NCBI GenBank assembly: GCA_026545225.1 | Contig: CM048854.1 | Span: forward strand, 29,735,230-29,799,229 | Length of the DNA stretch: 64,000 nt | Source: Cornus controversa | Lineage: Eukaryota > Streptophyta > Magnoliopsida > Cornales > Cornaceae | Direction: 5' to 3' | Shown: positions 21,910 to 33,668 of the stretch, in pieces | Layout of the letters: the number at the start of each line of letters is the position of its first letter | Numbering within the stretch: the first letter of the stretch is position 1 | Program-made: the position numbers and the translations under genes | Notes under the pieces: generated by a model | What the model was told of the DNA's origin: nothing | Databases searched by the model: none | The model's input: only the letters and a program-made list of their open reading frames with translations

Positions 21910-22422
21910 GGAGTCCTAGGATTGGTGGCTTAAGCGACTATCGGTAAAAAGTAAAAATTAATCATTAATTATTTTTTTATAATAAATATTTTATTTTATC
22001 ATCAATCAATATGTCTATGTGATTTTAAAATATTTTCATTAGTGTCATCACGTAAAAGTATGATGTTCATAAGTGATTATTCAATTTAAAAAAAAAATTA
22101 TTCTTTAATTAAACTGAAAATCAAGATTCATAAAATATTTTATATACCAATTAATTACAAATTTCAAAAAATTATATAGGAAATGATTATAATAAGTATA
22201 TAGATTAATATAAAATTTTATTCTTTAATTAAAATTGAAGAATCACTTATGAACGTCGTAATTTTACTTGATGGCATTACTATAAATATTTTAAAACTAA
22301 AAAGGCATACTGATTGATGACAAAATATGACATTTATTACACAAAAGTAATTAATGATTGATTTTTACTTTTCGCCCATCAGTAGAGTGAGTGTGAAAGG
22401 ATAGTCGCTTAGGACTTTGATA
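21910..22422. mobile_element. Foldback MITE with ~190-bp inverted arms
   Basis: The left arm (from 21911, with taagcgactatc at 21931) and the right arm (ending gatagtcgcttagg, 22400-22413) are inverted copies with matching blocks: 'aaagtaaaaattaatcatt', 'atcatcaatcaatatg', 'gttcataagtgatt'. A 14-bp insertion interrupts the outer left end. The transcript could form a long hairpin. Confidence 0.75.
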
Positions 22423-25283
22423 GTAACTCACTGCTTGTATTATAATGAGTGACACCAATCATTAGTAACTCATTGATGATTACAAATATTGTCAATGGAT
22501 AAATATGAAGGTGAGTAAAAAAAAAGTTAAAAAAAATATTTCATTTTTTATAACTAGCGGACTAGAATAAGGATATTATTTGGACGAACGATAGTCGATG
22601 TGAGTTAAGTTTTCTGGTGTACTCTGCCAAAGAATTTAAACAGGAAAAAAAATAATTTAAATTTTGGCCAAACAAACTCCACTTTCTAGCAAAACGACAT
22701 TGTAGAAGAAGTTTTTTTTTTTAGCCCCCATTGCTTTTGGATGTCTTAATTGTTTTTGGTTGAAAAGGCTGTGGTTGTTATAGCTAGGTTGTCTGGTCAG
22801 CATTCTCCATTCTTTCCAGATATTTATGACTTTTCCATCTCATCTGTGGATGAAATGGATTCCACAATAGGGGTCACTTGGATAGTTGCACGGTTGTGTC
22901 TATCATAAGCTAACTTTTTTCTTCTTCCTCCTAGCTTTGTCACAAAAAATACTTTGTGGACCATTTCTTTTCTTTACTTTCACATCTAAGATAAGTAACT
23001 TGAACTAAATTTCAATTATAGAATGCTGAATCGGTGCTTCCAAAGTCAACATTCCATTATTTTATTGACTAGTTTATTTAACTTATGTGGGTCAAAATGA
23101 TCATCATAATCAAAGAGTTTATAAGTCAAAAGTATAACCTCTTCATCCTCAAAAAGAGGAGAAAATCTACAATAGATTCGGTGTAAATACACCCGGTAAG
23201 TCTAAACCTTGCATGTTGTACACGGACGATCCATGTTGACCCTATGTATTTGCATTTATTCCGAGTGTATTGTAGACGTACTCCTCAAATAGGAGGGAGG
23301 GGTTCGAGTCCGGTGTTAGCCAAAAAGTGTGGGAAAAAAACAAAAACAAAAACAAAATGGTCATCATAAACAAAATGGCTGCTGTTTGTTGCCATATTAT
23401 AAGAGACCCAAAGCCACTGTACCCTAGAAGTTGGGTACTAGCTTTGATGCAGAAAGAGTGAACCATTTTAGTTTATCCATATACAAGTAAAAGTAAGTGT
23501 TTTCAAAAGTCCTTCGCTTACTCTATAGTGTATACTCATGCTTTGGGATGGAAGAAATTACTCTTTGCTCAAGGGGGTGGAGACACCCTATGTAATAAAC
23601 AATAATAATAATAAACTATATCAGTATTTGCTGGTTATCATTAGGAACCTGATAATGCTTTATTAAAATCAAAATCAAAATCAAGGTCCTATGATTAGTA
23701 TATATGGAAGTGGGGGTATGGTGTTGTATTATAGGTAATTAAACCCCATTCAACCCTTCAACATCTGAGGTCTGGTCAAACTAGAAACTAGACCAGCAGT
23801 AGTCACAAGTCACCTGATACATTGATGATTCAAATAATCTCGAAGTACCCTTGGACACTCGCAACACCCCCACAAGTCACGTTAACCAGACAAGTCCGGG
23901 TATAATACCCATGTGAGTAGCCCCTCAATCAAATGGCAAGACCAATATCAATTCATGTGAAAATTACATTATCAGTTTCATGGCTGAATATGGGGCACTC
24001 AGTTGCAGATGCCTTTGACATGATTGAGAACACTTGCAAGAAGGACATAGTCTACAGAGAAGAAAGTATGCACATTTTAAAAAGAATGAAGCTAAGGAGA
24101 TCAACAATAAATGGTGATTGTAAACACAAATGCTCGCTCTGTAGTAAGCGATAACATCTGGAAATGCTCCATAATACCTTCATTTCGTTAAAGCACCTCT
24201 TTGGTTCAGGAGTACTCAGACCTTTGCAACTATCCCTACAGTCTCTGTAGGCGAGTGAATCAAACAAATAGGGAGTCACCTTGAATTTTCACTCTACCAA
24301 GAAAAGACACCTTCAAACATGAGGTAGAAAGCAAACTTGTTTTGACTGACAAGCAAGGCTCTAAGCCTGTAAGGTGAACCAAGCAACTCAGCATAGCTTG
24401 TGATCAACTTGACTGAAAGCTCGTTTGAGATGGATCCATGAGATGAATGAGTCGAGCTTTATCATAATTTGAACTTGTTGAACTCGACTAGACAAAATAA
24501 TGGGCATCCAAAACAATCTAGAAGACCAAACAGCTCTAGCATAGAGCAAGACTTTTGTTTGAATAAAAGCTTCCTCGAGGTCTCTTGTGAATAAAATAAG
24601 CCATACTCTAGCTTCCTTTTTGACCTCTTTAATCTTTCAAGCTGAGCTTTTGCAGAAACTCTAACAGGCTTGACTCAGCTCATTTCCAGTCCCACTAACA
24701 TGCAGGAAAATGGCAATAATTCCCATAGTCTCTTTGGTACTACGAGATTTCTTATTATGGTTTCTTTGCTCAATTTTGCTACCTCTCTATTTTGATATTG
24801 ATTCAAGAATGTTATTGTGCACAGAGATTGGATCAATCTACTTTTTCTGACAGTAATGACTGCTTGGATCAAACACCAAACAAACAAGAGTATAATAATA
24901 ATTGAATTCTAGACTGCTAAAGAGCTGTGGATGTTTGAGAAGGAATAATTTCACTCGTTGCAGCTGTTCAAAATTTAAATTAAGGGGGGGCAAAAAAAAA
25001 GGAAAAGAAAAATCATAAGCTATATAACAAGTATATTACAACTTGAAGAATGACCAATCTGGGGTCCAACTCAAGCTTTCAATGATTTGATTCCTAAATG
25101 ATACCTGATCCAAAATTTCAATAACTCACAATTCTAAAGTAACCAACATTTTACCCAAAATATAGAAGATAAGGACTACTGTAAGTTTGTTTTGGATGCT
25201 TTGGTTATGCAAGTTCATTAAAAATCTCTACGAAAAAAGAGGAAAGACTATGAGGATCCAAAAAAGACCACTTTAAATATAAG
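22423..25283. other. Intergenic, no gene recognised
   Basis: No supported exon. A pol III B-box-like ggttcgagtcc sits at about 23300 without a matching A box. Short open frames around 23933-24280 and 24675 have no family resemblance. Confidence 0.5.
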
Positions 25284-26915
25284 AGTAAACTTCATTGACA
25301 CTCCCTGAGATTTGAGGTATTATCACGCGACTACAATTTTGTGTAATTTTGTCAACAACACCCCCTGTGATTTATGCCGTATATTACATACACCCCCTCC
25401 TACCAAAATATACCATGTTAGAGCACTTTTTCACGGTGAAATGACTCTACTGCCCTTTGACTTCTGACCTAACCTTTTTGAATATTAAAATTACCCATTT
25501 AATCCTATCTAATGGACCAAAATGCCTCTCTCAACACAAAAGACTAAGAAGGAAAAAGAAAAGAAAAATCAAACTCTCACACACACACACACACATATAT
25601 ATATAGGCCCCCGCCGCCACCACCCACCACCGTCCTCCTCCTCCTACCGCACACCACCAATTCTTGCACCAAATGCCTCTAACACAACCCACCATCATCC
25701 ACCTCCTACCCCACACCACCATTGATTCTCTTTCTCATCACCCTCTCGTTCTTTTCTCTCTCATCACCCTCTCATTCTTTGCTCCATCATCTTTTCTCAA
25801 CCCACCTTATATATGCCAAATCAACCACACCCCTCACATTCCATATCTCAAACCCTAATAACAAACCAGAGAGTCAAATTTCCATCAGAGGGTTTCGATT
25901 AGGGCTTGTGTACGGTGGGTTTCGATTGGGGCTTGTGTTGGTTGTGTACGGTAGGTTTCGATTGGGGCTTGTGGTGGCTTGAGATAGTTCCGTTTGATCG
26001 GAGGGGTTGTGTACGGTGGTTACTGGTTTGGGGTTTGGGTTGCGAATGGGCCTTGGAAGTTTGTCGATTTTGGGTTTCGCCATGGAGGTTTGTCGTGATG
26101 TTGGCAACAGAGGTGGTGGTTTTAATGCCGGTGGGTGTTCCGGTTTTGTGATTTGAATCTCGGGGTTGGTTGTCGACTGGGGGTTTGTGATGGCAGTTGG
26201 CTTGGGTTAGGTTGCAATTGGAGTTCGACAGTGGTGGTAGCGGTGGTGGCTTTGCCGCCTATGGTGATGGTGGTGGTGGTTGGTGGCGGTGGCGGAGAAT
26301 GCAAAGATGTGGTTTTGGGCTCGAGGGTTTTGGTAAAGAAGACCATGACGGTGGTAAAGTGGGTGGCGGCAAAGTCGTAAGGAGTTGGTAGGGAGAAGGA
26401 GAGAGAGAGGTGAAGGAGGAGAAGTTCGCCTCTTTCAAATTGTCGCCAAGGATTTTGCCATCGAGCTCCACCGTGTATCACTGCCAAGATCCATCATCGA
26501 GCACCATTGTTACTGTGCAACGAGCTAGGGTTCTCTTATGTCTCTACAATTGATCTTCTATGTCATATTTTCACACATCTACTTTATTTTGAAGCTATTA
26601 TTATGCAAGAATAGTGGAAATAATCATCATAATTTGTGGTGATAGTGGTTGTGATTGGTGGCGGTGGTGGTTGGAGGAGGAGATGAGAGAGATGGTTGTT
26701 GGTGTTTTGTATGTGTTGGTGAATGAAGGGCATTGTAGTCATTTACGTATAATATTTTTATATTAAACTATATTTAAATAATCAGGGGTAGTCAGGACAA
26801 TTCACTTATTAAAAAATTGAAAATTATGACAGAGGATGGTGGTGTCAAAATTGCACAAAGTTGTAGCCGCGTGATAATACCTCAAACCTCAGGAGGTGTA
26901 AATGATATTTACCCT
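25284..26915. mobile_element. Non-autonomous MULE, 1632 bp
   Basis: The terminal inverted repeats are about 75 bp long and about 85% alike; the left begins agtaaacttcattgacac, and the inverted right end begins agggtaaatatcatttacac. An exact 9-bp TSD, aaatataag, lies at 25275-25283 and 26916-26924, as expected for Mutator-like elements. The interior is much richer in G+C than its surroundings, with a 'ggtttcgattggggcttgtg' repeat (about 25915-25980), a ggtggtgg-rich stretch (about 26220-26300) and a CA/TA microsatellite. It has no transposase. The interior may be captured host sequence. Confidence 0.88.
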
Positions 26916-26924
26916 AAATATAAG

Positions 26925-27134
26925 AAGAGTATCACATATCATTAACAAGTCAAAAAGAAAAGATGGAATCATTTTCGGTATCACATGTATATAGCCCCCA
27001 TACTATTTTGACCAAACAAATAGAACATCAAACAGAATTTCTAAATCAATCGTTTAAATAGGTGCATCAACAAAAAACTCAATTACATCAAACTTGTTGG
27101 AAAGAATTCCTAAAAACAAAAAAAAACAGAGTAA
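26925..27134 (-). other. 3' flank of the cysteine-rich gene
   Basis: Probable 3' UTR and terminator region of the minus-strand gene that ends at 27135. AT-rich, no other feature. Confidence 0.5.
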
Positions 27135-27521
27135 CTATGAAGAAATAGCAGAAGAATTTGAGAGCTTAAGGCACTCACTTTGACACCTCCTAAGACAAAT
27201 ATCATTCCAATTGGGCACTTGGTGTTGATTAACACAAACAGTTCTAGCACACGCATCGGCACAGGCATCAAGCTGAGAGACACCACAGACAGTAACACAA
27301 TTATCAAGAGTTGGTTCCTTAGAAAATGCACCAACCTTATTGAGCATCCTCTTCGAAGTACACACTCTCTCGCAAACAAATATATCATCAGAGCTTTTCT
27401 CGCGCCCTCGCGCACTCTTCAATCTCTGATCCTCAGCTCGCCTCTTTTTCATCCTTAGAGCCTGCCCTGCCACCACAGCAGGTACTGCAGCCGCCACCAA
27501 AGACCACCACCAATCCACCAT
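27135..27521 (-). CDS. Small cysteine-rich membrane-anchored protein, function unknown
   Basis: This 128-aa protein begins MVDWWWSLVAAAVPAVVAG. Residues 5-20 form a hydrophobic, likely membrane-anchoring segment. A basic stretch (RMKKRRAEDQRLKSARGR, about 23-40) follows, then a domain with cysteines at 50, 54, 75, 79, 87, 91, 96, 109, 113 and 117. Nine of the ten fall in C-x3-C pairs, including C109-x3-C113-x3-C117. The sequence looks like a conserved plant protein, but I cannot name a function. The start at 27521 is chosen because the MVDWWW sequence and the hydrophobic segment begin there, just 16 nt after a good 3' splice site (AG at 27539-27538). The frame is open further upstream only through intron sequence. 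The spacing of C-x3-C pairs recalls small Tim or other oxidatively folded proteins; that is only a resemblance. Confidence 0.85.
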   Translation of the reverse strand: MVDWWWSLVAAAVPAVVAGQALRMKKRRAEDQRLKSARGREKSSDDIFVCERVCTSKRMLNKVGAFSKEPTLDNCVTVCGVSQLDACADACARTVCVNQHQVPNWNDICLRRCQSECLKLSNSSAISS

Positions 27522-27879
27522 TATTGTGTTGCAATCCCTAATGAAACACCCAATTGAGGGAAAAAACAATAATAATACAACAAAAGGGAATGTGTGTGAA
27601 ACTGTGAATATGTATTGTGCATCAGCGGAAATAGATAGAGTGGTATATATTGAATTTCATGCACATAAAATTCAGCTAACTTACAATGGAAATCCACCAT
27701 TATTGTGTTGCAATCCCTAATAATGAAACACCCAATTGAGGAAAAAAAACAATAGTAATACAAACAAAAGGGAATGTGTGTGAAACTGTGAATATGTATT
27801 GTGCCTCGGCGGAAATAGATATATGGAGTGGTATATATTGATTTCCATGCACATAAAATTCAGCTAACTTACAATGGAA
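27512..27879 (-). repeat. Tandem duplication copying a splice acceptor and start codon
   Basis: Copy 1 (27512-27690, 179 bp) contains the real acceptor and ATG. Copy 2 (27691-27879, 189 bp) repeats them upstream in transcript sense: acceptor at 27719-27717, ATG at 27700-27698. It then runs into a consensus donor (GTAAGT at about 27685) instead of the coding sequence. The copies differ by small indels and substitutions. Confidence 0.88.
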
Positions 27880-28319
27880 ATACAGGACTTAAAAAGTTTG
27901 AATTGGGCTCTATAATAAGAGTTAATTTAAAAAACAATCACAAAATAAAATGTTCGATTCCATACCATGGACATGTAACTCAGCCTGAATTAGGAAGTTC
28001 CTAGTTTTTTTATGGTATATAATATTTTGCAACTAATTTACAGACCAAAGAACAGCTTAAGTTAGTGCTATGCAAAGAATAAACAGTGTAAGAAATAAGT
28101 AGAACAGACAATAGAGTGCAAAAGCCCCATATACATATATGTATATATGTAACAAAAGTCCATAAAATAGAGATGAAACAAATATATAAACTCGAACACG
28201 AAGTAGAAAAGAGCCCTAAATTTCAATGCGTAAAATTCTGGAAATTATACAATTACCAAAACAATATATTTAAACTATTATAAACCCTAGAATTCAAAGT
28301 TGATTGGATCAGTTCTCAC
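27538..28319 (-). other. 5'-UTR intron of the cysteine-rich gene
   Basis: The donor ATTGAAG|GTGAGA is at 28319, and the acceptor, after a T-rich tract, is ...tttcattag|GGATTG at 27538. The intron is 782 bp and holds the upstream copy of a tandem duplication. Confidence 0.7.
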
Positions 28320-28320
28320 C

Positions 28321-28430
28321 TTCAATCCCCGCGAGAGAGAGATAGAGAGGGAGAGGGAGAGAGAGAGAGATTTAACCCTAAATTTTAATTTGCAGCTAAT
28401 GCAAGGGTTTATTGGACGAGCAACGCTGTG
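28321..28430 (-). promoter_or_regulatory. Probable 5'-UTR exon 1 of the cysteine-rich gene
   Basis: CT-rich in transcript sense (GA tract at about 28332-28370 on the plus strand), ending at the donor at 28320. The transcription start is not defined; no clear TATA box was found upstream. Confidence 0.5.
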
Positions 28431-29384
28431 CTTGGAGAAGCAAAAAAGAAGAGTGACTGTACACTTAGGCGCGTGTTAGCTTAGAATAAAAGATGTACGC
28501 AGAAGGCTTAGGTTAGTAAAGAGGGTGAAATGAGTCCAATGATTTTCACTGACGTTATTTATAAAATGACATACTTCAATCTTAAGATTTTGAAAAGTGA
28601 CATGTTATGCCCTTCGACCTAACAATTACAATATTTTTAAATTTACTCTTTTTTATAAATAAATAATAATAGTAATTTAGAAGATGATCTCAGCATTTAA
28701 TAAATGTAGATGTTGAAAATTTGACACGTGGGACATGTCTTACATTCTAAACTTAGTAACATGGACACTTCATTGAGAGTATCATATTCGTGTCTGACAC
28801 TTCGTAAAAGTGTCTTAACATTTCTTTCTCGGACACTTCTTGAATACATGTTGGACATGTCATAACAATGATGTATATTCAAGCATTTCAAATGAAAATT
28901 ATATGCTACTAAGTTATGATTAAAAATCTAAATTAAATATATGTAGAAGACTAAATAAGTCTGGTTTATTAATTTATTTTAATTTATTTGTCTATTTTTG
29001 TTTATAAGTTTGTTTGGTTCTTAATTGTTTGATGATGAATTGAAATATTTCTGTAATGTTGTATTTTTTTATTGAATAATTAATATATATTAATATATTA
29101 TATTATTATTTTATAACCGTATCCTTGTCTTGTTCGTGTCCTTTTTTAAAAAAAAATTCCTTATCGACGTGTTTATGTCGTGTTGTACCTGTATTTCATT
29201 TTCGTATTCGGGCTTTCTAGTTCTAAATTTTGGCCTACATATAGAAATCTAAAGAGTAAATTCAAATTATTATCTTTTAAGGCAAAGGGTAAAATTAGAA
29301 ATATTGTCATGCTTAAGTGCTAATATTAAAAGTCGGGTATATTACATTAACCTTCTCTAAGGTTTTGTCAACACACGGAGAGGG
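28431..29384. other. Intergenic
   Basis: Promoter side of the cysteine-rich gene, then AT-rich sequence with several 'gtgtc' or 'ggacac' motifs (28720-28870) that may be a decayed repeat related to 59040-59170. No gene. Confidence 0.45.
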
Positions 29385-29751
29385 GCGGACGCAGAACCTG
29401 ATAATTGGGGGCCAAACTCAGTGTATAAAAGATATATAAATAAGTGGACCAAAAAAAATCTAAAATTCAAAAATAGTAAAACAATGAGAAGAAAAATATT
29501 TCAAATTAAGATTATTTATTAGCTTTATGAGAGTTATCTTTTTAATGTATTTTTTTTTTAGTAAATCTTTTCAACTATTCATAAGGCCCTATTAAATAGA
29601 AATTTTCAAAATCTTGGGAGGCCAAATATGTTTTTGGTAAATAAATCTTTTAGTAATTTTAATTTCAACTATTTTAGGATCTTATAAAATAGGAATTTGA
29701 AATTTTTTTTGAAGGGCTATGATCACCCTTGGTCTTCACATAAGTCCGCCC
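29385..29751. mobile_element. MITE with ggggcggac termini
   Basis: The left end aggggcggacgcag and the right end agtccgcccc are inverted repeats. The interior also has mirrored 'attttttt...ggaggccaaa' blocks. The TSD could not be fixed (cacac-like sequence on both sides). Confidence 0.6.
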
Positions 29752-30478
29752 CATCACACAAACTTTCCTTTTGTTTACCAAATTACACTTATGATATATG
29801 TTGTATTTTATTCTAATACACATAAATTTGTGAAAGGACCAAAATGCTCATCTATCAAATCATCTATGACTTTGTTTTCATACAGTTGTTTCATTTATAA
29901 AGTGACTTTGTTTATGAATATTTAATTAGCAAAATACATGTCAAATAGGCACCATACAAATCATGTCATTAAGGCACTGAAATTCCAATTCAAATATATT
30001 TTTCATTTATTCATTCATCATCAATCATCATGAGACAAAAGAAACACTGTTTTTATAAAGAACATAAAAATACAGAATACTATTGTCATTCCCATCGATA
30101 ATATAAACCTCCATGCTTAACTCCATGATGAAATAAACGGAAAAAAAAATACAGAATACTATTGAGGATATAGCAGACCCGAAAGGCTTGTAGAGAGAGA
30201 TTCTAAGACTATTGCAGACCCGAAAGGCTTGTAGAGAGAGAGAGAGAGAGAAAAGAATATGAAGTTGCAGACCAAAACATGGTATTGAAAGGGCTACAGC
30301 AACGGTAATATTATATTTTACCATTGGAGAGTAGTTTCGTAATTTCATATGAGCAAGTGGGAATTACATTTGCGGACCGCAATAAAAGGACACTTTTGGA
30401 ACTTTGAAAAAACAAAAATACTGACATCATCCTCTGTACAAGTCAGACTCCAGTTACCATTAACGTCAGTTATTACGG

Positions 30479-30665
30479 AGGTACAATGTTAAAAGAAAAA
30501 AAAATACTAAATTTCATGAAATTATTTTATAAATTCTCATCATAAATGATGTGACAAGTAATATAGAGAAATTTCATTAATACTAACTTACTATTTAATT
30601 GTCATATTATTTATGATAAAAATTTATGAAATAATTTTTTAATGTATAACATTGCTCGTTAAAAA
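30479..30665. mobile_element. Short foldback MITE (family B, copy 1)
   Basis: The left arm 'caatgtt...tcatgaaattattttataaattctcatcataaatgatgtgaca' and the right arm 'tgtcatattatttatgataaaaatttatgaaataatttttt...aacattgc' are inverted copies. A second member is at 55510-55685. Confidence 0.7.
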
Positions 30666-30780
30666 AACACAAACCTGAAGAGAGATTAGTGTAATTTGAT
30701 AAACAAGAAGAAATGTCCGTGTATATTGACGAAACATCATGGGAAGTTAGTGTAATTTACCCTTACCAATAAAAATTAAT

Positions 30781-31194
30781 GAGTAAATTACTCTGACTTT
30801 TTTTGAGGTTTTGTCTTACCCTAGTATTAAAGTTTTTAAAATATGGTGTTCAACTTGAAATTTGGTTGACTTTACTCCGAATACTCTTACTGTTAACGGA
30901 CAATCAACTTCGTTAAAGTCAACTAATATAAAAAAATCAAAATGCCAACTACTCTCAGTGGCGGCAATACTGGTGTGATATTGATGGAGAAAATGTATAT
31001 AAAAAAACATGTTAGAAATTGATGTTATTTTTGCACAAAATGCTCATAACTTGAGGAAACTTTTGTAATTGTATATTAGATGTGATTTTATTTAATGGAT
31101 CGATAGTCTGATAGAGATGTTAGAGTAATTTTATAAAAACTTTAATTTGAAAGTAATTAAGTCAAATTTTAGGAAAGAAGAGAATAATTTACTC
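30781..31194. mobile_element. MULE-type MITE (family A, copy 2)
   Basis: The termini are gagtaaattactctgac and gaataatttactc (inverted). It is flanked by exact direct repeats, aaaaattaat, at 30771-30780 and 31195-31204. The interior shares 'gttgactttactccgaat' and 'cttcgttaaagtcaacta' motifs with copies at 2410 and 58293 but in the opposite orientation. Confidence 0.8.
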
Positions 31195-31692
31195 AAAAAT
31201 TAATCCATTCAACTAGGTGCTTGGTATGATATGAAAGGAAAAGAAAACAAGAAATGCTTATAGCTACACCTTTGTTTCAACTATCCATCTTCTCATTATT
31301 CTCTTGCAATAATTTTCTTTTAGTCAACCACTTGGTAATGCATTTCTTAGGCTTAGTTTGGATTAAGGGGATTGGAAGTAAAAGAAAAGAATAGAAAAGA
31401 AATCGAGTGATGGTAGTTTTTATGTTCAATTAGACAATTAGGAGAGAAGAAAAAATATTCTTTCAAATCTCTCTTTTGCTATCCTTTTCAAATGTGAAAG
31501 ATTTAGAGAGAAATGATAGGAACTTAAGTAAAACTTTTACGATATTAAAAATATCTCAACATTTAACATTGAAAATTTTGAAGACATTTGGATCTCAACT
31601 TAAAAAGATAGTAAATTGGCTAAAATAGTTTTATTTCTTTTCTCTCTTTTACCTTTTCCAAATAAGAATGCTTTTTTTTCTTTTATTTTTTT

Positions 31693-31939
31693 TCATAATT
31701 TATCCAAACACAAATATTGGTCATTGTTCTCTTTTTTTTCTTCTTTTTTTCATAACTAATGTTATCATTTTTTTTACAAATGATAGATTCTTTGGATTCC
31801 AAATGTTCTTAGTTTTTTTCATAATTTATCCAAACACAAATATTGGTCATTGTTATCTTTTTTTTTCTTCTTTTTTTCATAACTAATGTTATCATTTTTT
31901 TTACAAATGATAGATTCTTTGGATTCCAAATGTTCTTAG
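31693..31939. repeat. ~126-bp tandem duplication
   Basis: Two almost identical copies of 'cataatttatccaaacac...ttggattccaaatgttcttag' in a T-rich region. No gene. Confidence 0.85.
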
Positions 31940-33668
31940 TTTGTCATTGTTCTATACTGGTTATAGTATTCAAATTTGTAAAGAGATCTTTCTAATTATA
32001 TAATTTTTAAGTAATTTTGGACACTCAAAAAATTAGAAAAAATGTTTAATTAGTAATTTTTAATTAAAATTTAATGAGTGACATTTAATTCGCTTATGTT
32101 GTTTTCTACACACCAGAGTAGTTGACCCACACTCTATATATATATATATAACAGCATGATGGTGTGGCATTACATGCTACTATGCCAGAGTCGCTGTAAT
32201 ACACCTAGAATTCGCATTTATTTCTTTGGATTACGACATGTCACAACTCACATGTATGTTTTGGCCCCCTCATACTCCGTGATGAATACTCCTACAACAG
32301 CATGATAAGGAATCACGTTATACCTAGTTTAAATTTTTTTACGGTAAAAAAAAAATACTTTTTTCATACAATATATTCATGAAAAATTAAAAAATTACTT
32401 AAGTAAAAAATACATTATTTTTCATGTAATATATTCATGAAAAATTAAGAAATTACTTTAAAAAATAAAAAAAAATTACATAAGATTTTTATTAAAAAAT
32501 TAGCATGCTCAATAGCAAATAACTCATATTGTCCAAAATGATGGCCCAATGACCCTTTTGTGATTCTGTACACTCTTTTTGGGGTTTTCTTAGCCCAAAT
32601 ACTGTTGGATATTCAAATTAGCATGCCCAGTAGCTGAAACCCAATTCTCTTCCGTGTCAATCTCAAATTAAAGATCCAATTTGCATTGAATTAGAAAAAA
32701 TTACCATTAAACTCCTGAAAATCAAATAAAACACAATTCATTATTAAAAGCATAAAGTAAGCATTACTAAAAGATTAAAATATGCATTTATGAGGGCTTG
32801 AATGTGAAACATTCGGCGCTCATCAACTGCCCTTAACTTGTGAAAAGACATTTTTGAGACATTAAATTACCAATATAATTTAATAGGACCTAATTTAATT
32901 AATGAAATACGCAGAGAGTTGTAACAACGTAGATTTATGAATGACACTTGATAAAGAGACTAAAAATTAAATTGTCTTTTTTGACAAGTTTCTCAAACTC
33001 ATAAATTGCATTAAAAGAGAAAAATAACCAATTTTCACCACCTGTTTGAGTACTAAGAAAATCAAAAGAAAGGGGAAAAAGAAGGTATAGTCTTGAATTT
33101 CATGTTACACATTATTTTGGTTTTCCATTCAGTAAAAATCTTCCCCTTTAGTTTTTATAGATATTAAGTTTGTACAGTAACTTAACTTTGAGAGGAAAAT
33201 ATTTTTTTTTGTTGTTAAAGAAACGTGTTTAACAAAGCATATAACATAAAGGCATTCGAGTCGTGTCTAAACTAAATTAAGGGTAAGGCCATGCACTCTC
33301 TTTTCTATAGATACGTTATCCCTTCTAGTTATGGCATGAGGTAAAGAAAGAAGAGTTTTGAAAGAAAAAAAATAGATTCCCTTTGTGACCAAGAGCCTGT
33401 CATTGGTCTAATCGATTTGGAAATAGTATCTTCATATTGTTTTTTGTTCATTTATGCATGTTAACCACAAAAATGTGCATCTTGCATGGTAAGATGCCAT
33501 TGGGAGTTCAATAATCAGGTGGCGATACAGTTGGTGAGGCTTAGTGATTAACATAGACGCTAGATGAGCATAAAGGTGAAAAGTCTCATTTGGACTACTT
33601 AAACAATAACCCAATTTGCATAAATAAAGTAGAACATGCTAAGTCAATGATCATGGACCGAAACCCAA
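31940..33668. other. Intergenic
   Basis: AT-rich. Two similar 'cataatatattcatgaaaaatta' segments lie near 32370 and 32440. No exon, RNA or transposon end could be supported. Confidence 0.45.

Noticed and set aside
23295-23320. tRNA-like B box (ggttcgagtcc)
   Set aside because: No cloverleaf and no A box at the right distance. It may be chance or a SINE relic.
25522-26487. Several open frames up to 121 aa on both strands inside the MULE
   Set aside because: They overlap each other in all frames over repeat-rich, G- or C-skewed sequence. None has a recognisable domain. The region is reported as possible captured sequence only.
27521-27763. 80-aa minus-strand frame upstream of the cysteine-rich gene
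   Set aside because: It runs across the duplicated acceptor and intron sequence. Its start is the decoy ATG region and not a separate gene.
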